Shown here: positions 41,856-51,397 of the stretch, in pieces
Layout: each line of letters starts with the position of its first letter
How positions within the stretch are numbered: the first letter of the stretch is position 1
NCBI GenBank assembly: GCA_949317995.1
Contig: OX439046.1
Location: forward strand, 38,166,002-38,230,001
Reading direction: 5' to 3'
DNA length: 64,000 nt
DNA from: Acholoe squamosa
Lineage: Eukaryota; Annelida; Polychaeta; Phyllodocida; Polynoidae
Notes under the pieces: model-generated
The model's database searches: none
The model's input: the letters and a program-made list of their open reading frames with translations, nothing else
What the model was told of the DNA's origin: nothing
Program-made: the position numbers and the translations under genes

Positions 41856-42311
41856 ATGTATTCGAATTGTGCTCATAAAAAACTTCTTTACAGGCAATTT
41901 TTACGAGAAAATAAAAATCCATTATTTTACAATCAATATGGAAGTGGATATAATACACTAACTCCTTTCATAGGAAGCAGAAATCAAAGAGGATATGGTA
42001 TAGGTGGCATACTTAAAGGTTTATTTAAGACAGTCGTACCTCTCATTACACCTGCGGTGAAAAGTGCAGGTAAAGCAATAGGAAAACGAGCTGTTAAAGG
42101 AGAAATAAAAATTGCAAAAAATGTTTTAAAAGGTGAAAATATAAAAAAGGCTATAAAAAGAGAAGCTGAAGAAAGTTTGTCTGATTTAGGTTCTCAAGTT
42201 ATTTCAAACTTTTCAAATGAAAGGAAATTATCTCCTCAGCCAAAAATCATAAAAAAGCAAAACAGAAAAAGAAAACTTAAAAAAGGAAGTCATGGTGATA
42301 TTTTCGGATAG
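41856..42311 (+). CDS. pVI-like minor virion protein
   Basis: 151 residues, intact. After a Tyr/Arg/Asn-rich N-terminus, the core GYGIGGILKGLFKTVVPLIT followed by KSAGKAIGKRAVKGEIKIAK resembles the amphipathic minor capsid proteins of Polintons and adintoviruses (pVI-like, membrane-active). The GIGG sequence is a likely protease cleavage site. The C-terminus is basic. The neighbours on both sides are capsid-related. Assignment is by recognised pattern, not by a search. Confidence 0.65.
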   Translation: MYSNCAHKKLLYRQFLRENKNPLFYNQYGSGYNTLTPFIGSRNQRGYGIGGILKGLFKTVVPLITPAVKSAGKAIGKRAVKGEIKIAKNVLKGENIKKAIKREAEESLSDLGSQVISNFSNERKLSPQPKIIKKQNRKRKLKKGSHGDIFG

Positions 42312-42321
42312 AATAAATAGC

Positions 42322-42330
42322 TTGAGATAA
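42322..42330 (+). promoter_or_regulatory. GATAA-type upstream motif, site 5
   Basis: TTGAGATAA lies 65 nt before the capsid gene ATG at 42396. A nearby CCGATAAC at 42332 is similar. Confidence 0.5.
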
Positions 42331-42395
42331 ACCGATAACTTGATCTTTTTTATATTATTTAAGTAAAAATAAGAAGATACACCTGAACAAAAAAT

Positions 42396-43758
42396 ATGTC
42401 TTTTTTAAGTGAAAATTTACATCATTGTATAAGCTCGGAATTGGATTATAAATATATACCTCCTACTGATACTACAAGAATAAAAACATACTATGAAAAA
42501 ATAGATCCTACAGCTTCACCAAACAGCAACACTGTTCAATTTACATTAAAATCTAACAAAAAAGATTATGTTTCTTTACATAACAGTTACCTTTACATAA
42601 AAGCAAAAATATTGAAAGCAGATAAAACAGCACCTGACGCTCCAGCTAACGATGGAACTATAAATGATAATGCTAAAGTTTTTCCTGTTAATTATTTTGG
42701 TGCTACTATGTTTAAGAATGTAAAAGTTTTCATAGGAGGAATAAGAATATCAGACAGCAATGATTTATATGGTTACAAATCAATAATAGAATTTACTTTA
42801 AGTTATGATCCTCTTACAGCTAAATGTTTAGGACCATTAGGTTTTTACATAAAAGACAATAAAGATTTCAATGAAGTTAACACTTTAACAGGTACAGCTC
42901 ACAATGCAGGAGCTAAAAAAAGATATGAAAAAACAAAAAACGGAACATTGTTTGAAGTGCATGTAAGAATACATGACAGTCTTTTTTCACAGTCTAAATT
43001 ATTACCTGGGGACTTGCCTCTTTCTATTGAATTAGAGCAGATGAAACTTTTTGTTTAATGTCAAAAGTAGAAGCTCAAAAATATATTATAGATGTACAAG
43101 AAATAAACTTATACGTCAAAAGAGTTAGATTAACAGATGATTTTCATCAAGAATTAGAAGAAGCAAGAGCTACTAATTTACCTGTATGGGATATTCCTAT
43201 CCATAAAATAGACATGAAATATGTCACTTTCGGTCCTCAAAAAGCTATTCTTCAAGCTTCACATGTTGTGAATAACACACCTTTACCTAAAAGAGTCATA
43301 ATTGGTCTCGTGCATTTAGATGGCTTCACAGGCACTCATAATCGTAATCCATTTAAATTTGAAAATTTAAAGTCAAAGAAATAGAACTTAAAGTAAACGA
43401 TGGAGGAACTCCTTTTTATCATTATGAATTAGATTTTACAAATAATATGTATAACATGGCTTATCTTGCTCTCCTTAAATCTACAGGAGATATATTCAGA
43501 AATAAAGCACAGAATGTAACCATAGACGAATTTAAAGAGGGAACAACATTATTTTGCTTTGATATTTCTAAAGACGGAGCAACATCAGAAACTTTTGAAT
43601 TAACTGAAACTGGTACTTTAGGTTTTGTAATAAAATTAGAAGAAGAATTAGATCATGGAGTAGCGGCCATAGTATATTTAGAATATGATGAGATCATGAG
43701 ATTAGACTCAAGTAATATGCTAAAATTTAAGTCTGAATTGACTAACCTAACAAAATGA
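42396..43758 (+). pseudogene. mcp: Major capsid protein, double-jelly-roll type (F54H12.2-like family), two frameshifts
   Basis: Three open segments in frames 3, 2 and 1 (42396-43058, 43058-43384, about 43,375-43758) read as one protein of about 450 residues. It matches a family annotated in many invertebrate genomes as F54H12.2-like, which I take to be the Polinton/adintovirus capsid protein. Conserved marks are FTLKSNKKDYVSLHNSYLYI, NYFGATMFKNVKVFIGG with YGYKSIIEFTLSYD (the jelly-roll segment), LPKRVIIGLVHLDGF, NPFKFE and AIVYLEYDEIMRLD. The first break coincides with a T5 run and forms a TAATG, so reinitiation is conceivable but less likely than an indel. The stop overlaps the protease ATG by four bases. 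Confidence 0.82.
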
Positions 43759-44303
43759 ATGGAAAAGAAATAAATTTTTATCTAAATCTCATAAAAGAAG
43801 AAAAAAAAGGAGAATATGGAGTGTTTTCAGCAGATACCATACCTGAAGTGACATATTACCCTACTAGTTACATAATTAACACTGACAACAGTGATTCTCC
43901 TGGTGAGCATTGGGTAGCTTTATATTATGAAAAACCTAATAAATTAGCTGAATATTTTGATTCATATGGATTTCTACCTCTTCGTGAAAGTTTTCTTAAA
44001 GCATTACCTGAAAAATATAAATATTCAACTCATGCTATACAAGGTTTATTTTCTATAACTTGTGGACAACATTGTTTATATTATCTTGAGAAAAGAGCTA
44101 ACAACATGTCCATGCAAGATATAATATCTAGTTTCACGACTGATACAGACTGGAATGATAATAAAGTAATAAATCATTTCAAAAAGAAAAAAATACCTGT
44201 GATAAAAGAAGCTCATTTCCCATATCAAATTTGTCAAAGCTGCTTACCTAAAAACGATTTCTTAAATAACAATTACACTTTAAAATCCAAAACATTAAAA
44301 TGA
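43755..44303 (+). CDS. Adenain-like cysteine protease
   Basis: 182 residues, intact. It would process virion precursor proteins during maturation. The adenain/ULP fold catalytic set is visible: H52 in GEHWVALYY, D69 in EYFDSYG, Q96 in AIQG and C103 in SITCGQHCLYYL. Length is close to adenovirus protease. Upstream, the capsid gene stop overlaps its ATG (ATGA); downstream, its own stop overlaps the next ATG the same way. The substrates may include the GG-containing small proteins at 40264 and 41856. Confidence 0.92.
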   Translation: MNGKEINFYLNLIKEEKKGEYGVFSADTIPEVTYYPTSYIINTDNSDSPGEHWVALYYEKPNKLAEYFDSYGFLPLRESFLKALPEKYKYSTHAIQGLFSITCGQHCLYYLEKRANNMSMQDIISSFTTDTDWNDNKVINHFKKKKIPVIKEAHFPYQICQSCLPKNDFLNNNYTLKSKTLK

Positions 44304-44751
44304 CGGAATCAAACCTTTTAAGTAAAATCAATAATGCAACTAAAAAGAAACTACCAGCTATACAAGCGAGTAGTATTTTAGTTATGTTTGTCTTAGCTAT
44401 AACAGGTATCATATATAATGAAACACAAAAAAAATATTCTTCTCCTTTACAAAAAGGAGATGAAATATTCCTATGTTGTACAGAAACTGGCAACATCTTT
44501 CGCAATGGAGAAAAAACACAAAGTTTTTTAACTTGTTACATAACAAACATAAATGAGAGAAAAAGCTGGTCCTATCCTTACTTAGGACAGTCTGTTTCAA
44601 ATAATTCTCAACAAACCAAAGTTCAAGAGTAGATCAGTTTACTGATGTAATAACCATAAATTCCTCTCTTAAAAATAGATATGTTGTAATACATATACCT
44701 AAACAAAGAAAAATCACTGAGATAAATACCACATCTCCAACTTACAACTGA
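44300..44751 (+). pseudogene. Small single-pass membrane protein, unknown, one frameshift
   Basis: The first frame (44300-44632) has 110 residues: a short N-terminus, a membrane helix at about 24-42 (SSILVMFVLAITGIIY), then a soluble part. A second open frame from about 44,620 continues to the stop at 44749-44751 with a regular strand-like pattern (YVVIHIPKQ). The two parts may be one protein with a small indel near 44,620. The ATG overlaps the protease stop. Candidate envelope or capsid-associated protein; no family was recognised. Confidence 0.45.
44717..44725 (+). promoter_or_regulatory. GATAA-type upstream motif, site 6
   Basis: CTGAGATAA lies 74 nt before the ATG at 44800. Confidence 0.45.
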
Positions 44752-44799
44752 TTAAAAAATATCACGCTGATCCTATAAACAATAACTTATATTTTAAAT

Positions 44800-45222
44800 A
44801 TGGATTATTTAAAGATTCAATTAAACTATGAAAAAGAACGCAATGAAATCCTAGAAAAAAATTGTCACCATCAACACTCATACATTTGCTCGTTAGAAAA
44901 AGAGAAAACTGAATATCAAAACAAAATAAAAGAAGAAGAAGAAAAAAATTCTTCTCTCTCTTATAAAATAAAAGAGACAGAAAAAGAAGTCATGAGTATG
45001 TTAGCACATAGAAAAGCCTATGGCATAGCTAAAATGGAGAGGGAATACAGGAAAAGAAAAGGTCCAATTTACATAAACACTATAGTATCAGACAGTAATG
45101 ATAAGGATGAAGAAGCTGCTGAAGATATAGATATAGTAGATCTCCCTCATGAGAGTTTATTAAACATATATAGAAGTATACCTGATGAAGTGTTTTATGA
45201 AGAAAAACATGAATGTGATTAG
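44800..45222 (+). CDS. Coiled-coil viral protein, unknown
   Basis: 140 residues, intact. Residues 1-80 form a strong coiled coil (Glu/Lys heptads with LEKEKTEYQNKIKEEEEK). The C-terminal 60 residues are acidic (DSNDKDEEAAEDIDIVDL). There is no known domain. It could be a structural or scaffold component. Confidence 0.5.
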   Translation: MDYLKIQLNYEKERNEILEKNCHHQHSYICSLEKEKTEYQNKIKEEEEKNSSLSYKIKETEKEVMSMLAHRKAYGIAKMEREYRKRKGPIYINTIVSDSNDKDEEAAEDIDIVDLPHESLLNIYRSIPDEVFYEEKHECD

Positions 45223-45252
45223 GTATACTTAATCACTGCTATATAATTTAAA

Positions 45253-45895
45253 ATGAGTTTTCAAACATACAGCATAAGAAATCTTTTAAAAAAATAAGAA
45301 CATCAGTGACGAAATAGCAATTAAATATGTTAATGCTAAAAAAGAAAAAATCATATGCAATTCTGCTTTCTTAAACATACTCCTTGAACACTATAAACAG
45401 GTATTCAAGCATAGGCAAATAATATCTGCAGCCTTTTTCGTTATAGGAGAAACAGTATTTAATTATGCAGAAAAAATATGTCTTATAAAACGATTAAATA
45501 TGCATGATTTATCAAAATTATCAGTGAAAGAAGCTGTAGGTTATACCTTAAAATTCTTTTCTACTGAAGGTCTTAAAGTTGAAAGAGACAAAAAAATTTG
45601 GGAAAATGCATTAGATCATCATTATAAAAATAATGATCATCATCCTGAATACTATTCAGGTAAAAACATGGAAAAATATGCTTTAATTGAAAGTGTATTT
45701 GATATGATAGCCTGTCATATAGAAAAAGATTTGAAAATTAAAAATATAACTGTGAATGATATTTTAAACGGAGAAATTACCTTTCATGAAATGTTAAACA
45801 TTAATCCAAATTTCTTTAGTAGATACACTATTGAAGACAGAGAAAAAGTAAATTTTTATCTTGCTTCGTGGAAAAGTATTCTAAGTCAGCAATAA
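45253..45895 (+). pseudogene. DUF5662-like protein, one frameshift
   Basis: The ATG is at 45253, but the frame is lost at an A7 run near 45,288-45,294. The main frame then runs to 45895; an internal ATG is at 45500. Conserved marks are MHDLSKLSVKEA and HHYKNNDHHPEYYSG, as in the phage and large-virus family DUF5662, whose His/Asp pattern suggests a metal-dependent hydrolase related to HD proteins. That function is an inference. I did not previously know this family in Polintons. Confidence 0.65.
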
Positions 45896-45898
45896 AAA

Positions 45899-46153
45899 AT
45901 GCTTAAAATAAAAAAATATATTATTACAAATTCTATAAAAGAAAAAACAAAAACACAAATCACAAACATTAAATATACAAGTTTTACAATATCTTTACTG
46001 GCTATATATTTATTTTTTACTTACTGTATCATATATGAACTTATGCATATTGTAATATTATGTCCTTTTTTATATATCATATATAACCTTATACATATTA
46101 TATTATTTCTATTTTTGTATCATAGTATACTTGTTTCCGATACTACTTTGTGA
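45899..46153 (+). CDS. Small hydrophobic protein, possible multi-pass membrane protein
   Basis: 84 residues with two or three hydrophobic stretches (FTISLLAIYLFF, VILCPFLYIIY, IILFLFLYHSI). It starts 3 nt after the previous stop. AT-rich sequence easily yields such frames, so support is weak. Confidence 0.3.
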   Translation: MLKIKKYIITNSIKEKTKTQITNIKYTSFTISLLAIYLFFTYCIIYELMHIVILCPFLYIIYNLIHIILFLFLYHSILVSDTTL

Positions 46154-46156
46154 TAC
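46148..46156 (+). promoter_or_regulatory. GATAA-type motif near-match, separated from its gene by the YR insertion
   Basis: TTGTGATAC differs from the motif at the last base. Without the YR element it would lie about 49 nt upstream of the death-domain gene start (51398), the same spacing as the other sites. Confidence 0.35.
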
Positions 46157-46195
46157 AGCTAACATAACCAATCTTAACTTTACATCTGATTACAT

Positions 46196-46270
46196 ATTAA
46201 TCCTTTACGATGAGCGGGACAAGGGAATAACGCAGTGATGGACTTGGGCCAGTTTAACAGAACTACCGGC
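46196..46270. repeat. Split direct repeat A, outer copy (element 2)
   Basis: This 75-bp repeat starts ATTAATCCTTTACGATGAG and is repeated at 46476-46550 with one difference. Confidence 0.9.
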
Positions 46271-46297
46271 CTATTTATTGAAAAAACAAAGAAAAAC

Positions 46298-46475
46298 AAA
46301 AGAAATTTTCCCAGCTGTGACCAAGCACCAGACCCTCCAGCATGAGGGTTGGTAGCAGCAATGTAGGTCAGCACCTGACAGGTAACACACACCTGTACAG
46401 GTAGCACACACCTGTAGTAGGAGCAGTGGCTCCACCTGAGTATCAATACCGGTAACAATATAATCGTTCCCTTAC
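46298..46475. repeat. Split direct repeat B, inner copy (element 2)
   Basis: This 178-bp repeat starts AAAGAAATTTTCCCAGC and ends CGTTCCCTTAC. It is repeated at 51210-51387. Confidence 0.9.
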
Positions 46476-46550
46476 ATTAATCCTTTACGATGAGAGGGAC
46501 AAGGGAATAACGCAGTGATGGACTTGGGCCAGTTTAACAGAACTACCGGC
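46476..46550. repeat. Split direct repeat A, inner copy (element 2)
   Basis: This second copy of the 75-bp repeat abuts the B repeat, as in element 1. Confidence 0.9.
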
Positions 46551-46630
46551 AAATCCAAGTGAAGGAATAACATAATTATAATTAAACATCATGAAAAGAA
46601 CATGGCAAGTACATTATGCCTAATAGATAG

Positions 46631-47617
46631 TCATATCCTAATGGACCACTCTTTCCCCAAACAGCTTGACACTACCATGTCCGTCTCAATATGTGTGTGA
46701 TAGGGTTTAGTCAGATACAATAAAGCGGCCATACTGGCCCAGTCCCCGGCCTGGCGTATGTCCTCCAATGTGAGACCCATTTGGTACATGTATAGGGCTC
46801 CTGCTCTCCTGAGGGAGTGCATACCAGCATGTTCTGAAGGTAGGCCGGACAAGGTCATCAACCTCTTCAGAAATTTCAGCAATTGACCGTAAGTGACTGG
46901 TACCAGTTCTGAGTCCTTGGGAAGTACAAAAACTGGAGCTGATGGGTCGGAACTGGGGAATTCGTTCAGATGACGTCTGACCAGACTCGCAGCACATAGA
47001 GGAGAACCGGGAGCATAAGTGATAGGCACCTTGTGTACTCTCTGGCCATGCTGAATAGTCTTAGAACTAGACACGGCCAGCTCCATGCCCCAGTCTGTGA
47101 AACTAACTGCTCCGCGCCTGAGATAATGAACTCCAACAGCTGCGATAGAATCTGGGACTATATTACATTTCCTGAGTAGTCCTCTAAAGCTTAGTGCCAT
47201 GCAAGTCCATAGGACTCTGTCACGAGTTTGACTCATGTCGACAAATTTATACATATTGAGTATGTCTTTCAAGGTGAACGATGGGCGCACTGGTTCCGGA
47301 TCACCTAAGACCCTGCGAACCCCGGCTAGAGTCATAATGAATTCAAAGGAAGAGCGGATAAATTTGACATCATAACCATAGTACATATTCAATGAGATCA
47401 CTCCGCTAACGTAATTTTGGATAGTTGAGTACTTAAGACTTCTCGCCATGTCTACGACGTAACGGCACATATGTTGGGCATCTGTGGGAAGTGCTGGTCT
47501 GAGGATCGAGTTACTGAAGCTTATGTAACGCTTCCACTGGGAAGCCTTTGTCCTCCACGTGCTGGGGGCCCATGCCTTGGACCTATACTCGGCTGCTTCC
47601 AAGTCTAATTGGCGCAC
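46631..47617 (-). CDS. Tyrosine recombinase of YR element 2
   Basis: 328 residues, intact. The catalytic signature is present: Arg in FRGLLRKCNIV, HSLRRAGALYMYQMG (H-x-x-R), and the nucleophile Tyr in ALLYLTKPY. It is homologous to the recombinase of element 1 over its full length (for example HGQRVHKVPI versus FGQRVHHIPV). It starts 7 nt after the RT stop. It would integrate the DNA copy by strand exchange rather than by DDE chemistry. Confidence 0.93.
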   Translation of the reverse strand: MRQLDLEAAEYRSKAWAPSTWRTKASQWKRYISFSNSILRPALPTDAQHMCRYVVDMARSLKYSTIQNYVSGVISLNMYYGYDVKFIRSSFEFIMTLAGVRRVLGDPEPVRPSFTLKDILNMYKFVDMSQTRDRVLWTCMALSFRGLLRKCNIVPDSIAAVGVHYLRRGAVSFTDWGMELAVSSSKTIQHGQRVHKVPITYAPGSPLCAASLVRRHLNEFPSSDPSAPVFVLPKDSELVPVTYGQLLKFLKRLMTLSGLPSEHAGMHSLRRAGALYMYQMGLTLEDIRQAGDWASMAALLYLTKPYHTHIETDMVVSSCLGKEWSIRI

Positions 47618-47624
47618 TCGCTGA

Positions 47625-49328
47625 CTAGCGTCTACAACAAAGAAATACGGGTAAGTCTTTAGAGCATGTGGCCCTTGAAATCGCGTCTGCTAGAACATTC
47701 TGTACACCAGGGATATGAATACTCACTAAGTGACAGTTAAATATAACACATAACCAAAAAATTTTTCTCAACAAAATCATTGAGGCGTCATTGTCACTTC
47801 TACCCTTGTTGATGGCATGCATAACTTGAGTATTGTCAGTAACACAATATATTTTGTGATCTCTCCAATAAGGACCCCAGCGTTCTAAGGCCTCGTATAT
47901 GGGATACAGTTCCCTGACATTAATATTGGCTGGTATCTCCGTTGTCGGTGTGTCCCGGCAGTGACCGTGAATGTCACTTTCCATTACTAGCTTGTCACAC
48001 CAGTGACCGCATAACCAATCATTACCATGAACGGCACCATAACCTATACCAGAAGCGTCAGTGTACACAAGTGAGGTGAATTCAGGCGGAGTGATAATCT
48101 TCGCTGAGCCATTGAACCATGACGCGAAGTCGCCCCACCATTTAAGGTCCTCGTGAAACGAATCCGACAATGTAATATTCTTTGCAGTAAACGCACGTAA
48201 CATCGTTATGACCCTGTGGGAGAATGTTCTTCCTCCCCGTACCAGAGTTGAGCAGTGACTTAGCACACCACAGAGGTGTTGTAACTGGCGCTTTGTCGCC
48301 CTACGGCGACCAGCAAAAAAGCGCAGCTCTAAGTGAAGCTTGTCCAACTTGTCCTGTGGTAAGCTGAGAGTCATATCAAGCGAGTTCAAGATTACCCCCA
48401 AATAACGCTGCACCTGTGAGGGGGATCGAACTTTAGCATAAGCTATATGGAAGCCTAGCGAGCGTATTGTAGCGTGGAGAAACAGTTGGGCGTTCCTGCA
48501 TTCCTCATAATCACTACCAAGAACGATGAAGTCATCTAAATAATTCCGGCATAAAAAACCGTTGGCGTTGACATAGCGTGCTATGGCATCGGATATACTG
48601 TTAAATATATAGGGGGCAGCTCTCGTACCGAAGCTCATGAAATTATCTTGTAAAAAACAATTTTTACCGTCAATATTCCAACATAACCCCTGATGGTTGC
48701 GGTCCATTGGCCTAATTAACACTGTGCGATAAGCACTTTGTAAATCTGTCACCGCCATGAAACAATTTGGTTCCATAAGTTCAGAAATGTCATCGATAGA
48801 GTAGTAGCTAAACGAATGGAAAGTGTCTTTGGTGTAATTATTAATGCTACTGTACAATGGGCGGCTAGCATCGGTAATAGGTCTATAACCCCCACCGGAC
48901 TTCTCCACTGCTCCCATAGCGTGGACACATTTAGGTTGGATATCCACTATTGACAACTTGTCCATACTGAGTTCTTTCAGGATTAACTCATTGATATAAT
49001 CATAAGCGTCTATCTCTGCCGACGGATAATTTTTACAAAAGTAGCCATCGGATGGGCCCAAAGTATCAACTAATTTGAAACCATGACAAACCCCATCTAA
49101 TAGGTAATGGGCATTGCAGTCCCAACCACCTTCACCATAAACCTGTGTCGGACCTCCTGAAAGCATTTTTCTCCAGCCACAAATATTAAACTGTGTCCTA
49201 ATACCCGCAACATAATGTGGGATTGAAGCATCCCAGAGTGGAGCGTAGCCAATATAGCAAGACAACAATTCCGTTATATTTGCTGAGCAGTTTACAAAAT
49301 CATAAGTGTTGGGCCACAGGTCTGACAA
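47625..49328 (-). CDS. Reverse transcriptase / RNase H of YR element 2
   Basis: 567 residues, intact. RT motifs are AVTDLQSAYRTVL and NYLDDFIVLG. RNase H motifs are VYTDASGIGYGAV, VRELYPIYE, VTDNTQVMHAINKG and NVLADAISR. The N-terminal region (IGYAPLWD...) is conserved with element 1. It lies 54 nt after gag on the minus strand. Confidence 0.93.
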   Translation of the reverse strand: MSDLWPNTYDFVNCSANITELLSCYIGYAPLWDASIPHYVAGIRTQFNICGWRKMLSGGPTQVYGEGGWDCNAHYLLDGVCHGFKLVDTLGPSDGYFCKNYPSAEIDAYDYINELILKELSMDKLSIVDIQPKCVHAMGAVEKSGGGYRPITDASRPLYSSINNYTKDTFHSFSYYSIDDISELMEPNCFMAVTDLQSAYRTVLIRPMDRNHQGLCWNIDGKNCFLQDNFMSFGTRAAPYIFNSISDAIARYVNANGFLCRNYLDDFIVLGSDYEECRNAQLFLHATIRSLGFHIAYAKVRSPSQVQRYLGVILNSLDMTLSLPQDKLDKLHLELRFFAGRRRATKRQLQHLCGVLSHCSTLVRGGRTFSHRVITMLRAFTAKNITLSDSFHEDLKWWGDFASWFNGSAKIITPPEFTSLVYTDASGIGYGAVHGNDWLCGHWCDKLVMESDIHGHCRDTPTTEIPANINVRELYPIYEALERWGPYWRDHKIYCVTDNTQVMHAINKGRSDNDASMILLRKIFWLCVIFNCHLVSIHIPGVQNVLADAISRATCSKDLPVFLCCRR

Positions 49329-49382
49329 ACAATCTGCATATGTGGAACCTATGCCCAGACCTATATAAGCATGGTTGCCCAG

Positions 49383-51205
49383 TCACTGATTTTGCTGGTT
49401 GCCGTGCTGACGGGCGTTCTTATCTGATTGCACGTCGTCACTAATACAGAATCTTTTCTTGTGCGCGCCTCTACAAGTGGCGCAGACATGCTTCTTGTAA
49501 CACGGGTCATAATCACATACATTAGAGTTCCATTTCCAACATATGTCTGCGGGCCAATCTGATCCGGGCTGATTACCCCCCCGCTGACGATTGCGGCGAC
49601 GTCTGTTGTTACCGCGACTGGAACCCTGATCTTGTCTTGACAGCAGATTCTCCACTACGGTCATGTGTTCCGCACTCAAATAGGCCTCTACGGCTGGGGT
49701 GTAACCGGAGACAAAATCCGTTAATTTACCCTCAATGACATCATCAACCACTTTATGATCGTATTTAGCTAGGGCTTTTGCTGGGAAGGCTCCTCCTTGA
49801 GCTTTGAGGGAAACGAATCTCATGTGTGCCCGATAGCCGTCTAAAGTAACCCGGGGCAAACCAGTAGTGTTAATGAATTCAGCTACACAGTTCATACCAT
49901 TGGTCAACTCTTGAAAGCTCATGTCCTCAAACTTTTTGTCTGTATCTATGTGACAATCAGGCCTCAATTTATTGGTTGAGCGTTTACGTTTTGAGGTGTC
50001 GGAAAGCATTTTAAAGTTGTTAAGCCAGTCTAAATCCGGCATACCTGTGGGGGTAGGATTGGTGAGTAGACTGCCCGCGTCATCCCCTAGAAGCCCAAGT
50101 GATGTTGAAGACAAGCCGGCACTAGGTAGACCAGCTTGAATTGTTTGTTGAGTTGATCGCAATTGTTGATTGGGTTGCTGATTGGGAACCACCTCATACA
50201 CCATGCCTTTATGTAGAATACGCTGAGGCAGGTTAGGAGGGTGCACAGACTGTAAAGGATTTCTACCTTCCCCCAGGGGTGTGGGTCCTTCATTCCCACC
50301 AAGCGGACGTAAGCCCTGGAGCGCAGCAGAATTACCCTTATTTGCATCAGTATCAGTGCACAATCCAGACCTACTCTTCCTCCAAGCAAGGTATTCTTGG
50401 TATGAGGGGTCTCCGTTGAGCGTGCGGCCACCGGAGGCCACACCTCCGGTGAGCGATGGACCTCCTGAGCTTATTTTGGCTATATTGGGAATGTTTGGGT
50501 TAGAAAATTCATGAAACATACCAGTTGAGTCTTTGTAGTACAATTTCTCCACCCTAATGGCCTGCGGAAGGCCTTTTTGGCCTGAAATAGCTGCCCCAAA
50601 TGCCTGCACTTTGTCAACAGGAAGGATAGGTCGGCCATCTTGGCCTCCGCAGCAAATTTTTAGATTCGCTTGTGCCTGGTCTGACAGAGCATCCATGCCG
50701 GGTACCAGCAAAGGAACAGGTGCGTTCGATTCCCCGCTTTCGTAGGTTACCGCACTGTGTTCGGCCGCTTGTGCCTGGTCTGACAAAGCATTATTGCTGG
50801 GGACCAGCGGAGGAACGGTAAGTGATGAAGCTTGGGGATCGAACGCACCCATAGCACCTTGCCAAGCACGTATTCCATCGTTGATTTCTCTAATAGAACG
50901 GCTATCCTCTGCCCGAAGACTTGCTAACTCCAGTTCTAACTCCTTCCTCCTAGAAAGTATGTCAATTTTAGCCTTTTTGGCTTTCTCCTGCCTAATCTGC
51001 TGTAACAGCTCCAAGTCTGGGTCCTCTGTGGGGGGGGGGGGCTCTCCTCCATGTCGCTCTCCGTGGGTGTTTGGTCGCTCTCCCCGGCTGATTTATGTCC
51101 AACCATCCGGTCTCCTGTCATCCAGCGAGGGTTGGGGCTTGAGCACTCGGGACAAGCTTTCTTATTGCCATGGTATTCGTACTCGCAGGCCTCACATACC
51201 ACCAT
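49383..51205 (-). pseudogene. Gag-like protein of YR element 2, frameshift at a G run
   Basis: The start is the Met of MVVCEACEYEYHG (51205 on the minus strand), matching element 1. The N-terminal zinc ribbon (CEAC...CPEC) is followed by an acidic Pro-rich segment that loses its frame at a G12 run (about 51,030-51,041 on the plus strand). The main frame (51014-49383) then continues with a coiled coil, a Gly/Pro-rich region, the conserved central domain and the C-terminal Cys/His cluster (C...C...HVCATCRGAHKKRFC). The homopolymer may be a real indel or a sequencing error. Confidence 0.8.
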
Positions 51206-51209
51206 GATG

Positions 51210-51387
51210 AAAGAAATTTTCCCAGCTGTGACCAAGCACCAGACCCTCCAGCATGAGGGTTGGTAGCAGCAATGTAGGTCAGCACCTGACAGGTAACACA
51301 CACCTGTACAGGTAGCACACACCTGTAGTGGGAGCAGTGGCTCCACCTGAGTATCAATACCGGTAACAATATAATCGTTCCCTTACA
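51210..51387. repeat. Split direct repeat B, outer copy (element 2)
   Basis: This is the partner of 46298-46475 and forms the 5' end of the element on the minus strand. Confidence 0.9.
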
Positions 51388-51397
51388 AAACTTCAAA

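Larger units (their letters stand above)
46196..51387 (-). mobile_element. Tyrosine-recombinase retrotransposon with split direct repeats, copy 2, inside the virus
   Basis: It has the same plan as element 1. On the minus strand the order is B (51387-51210), gag, RT/RNase H, YR, A (46550-46476), B (46475-46298) and A (46270-46196). By eye the A copies differ at one position (GCGGG versus GAGGG), and the B copies at one (TAGTAGG versus TAGTGGG). The flanks are viral on both sides. Its proteins are clearly diverged from element 1, so the two belong to different subfamilies. Insertion fell between genes and no target duplication was seen. Confidence 0.9.

Noticed and set aside
43056-43060. TAATG inside the capsid gene as a genuine split into two proteins
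   Set aside because: The capsid family continues through this point in one frame, and a T run gives a simple indel explanation.
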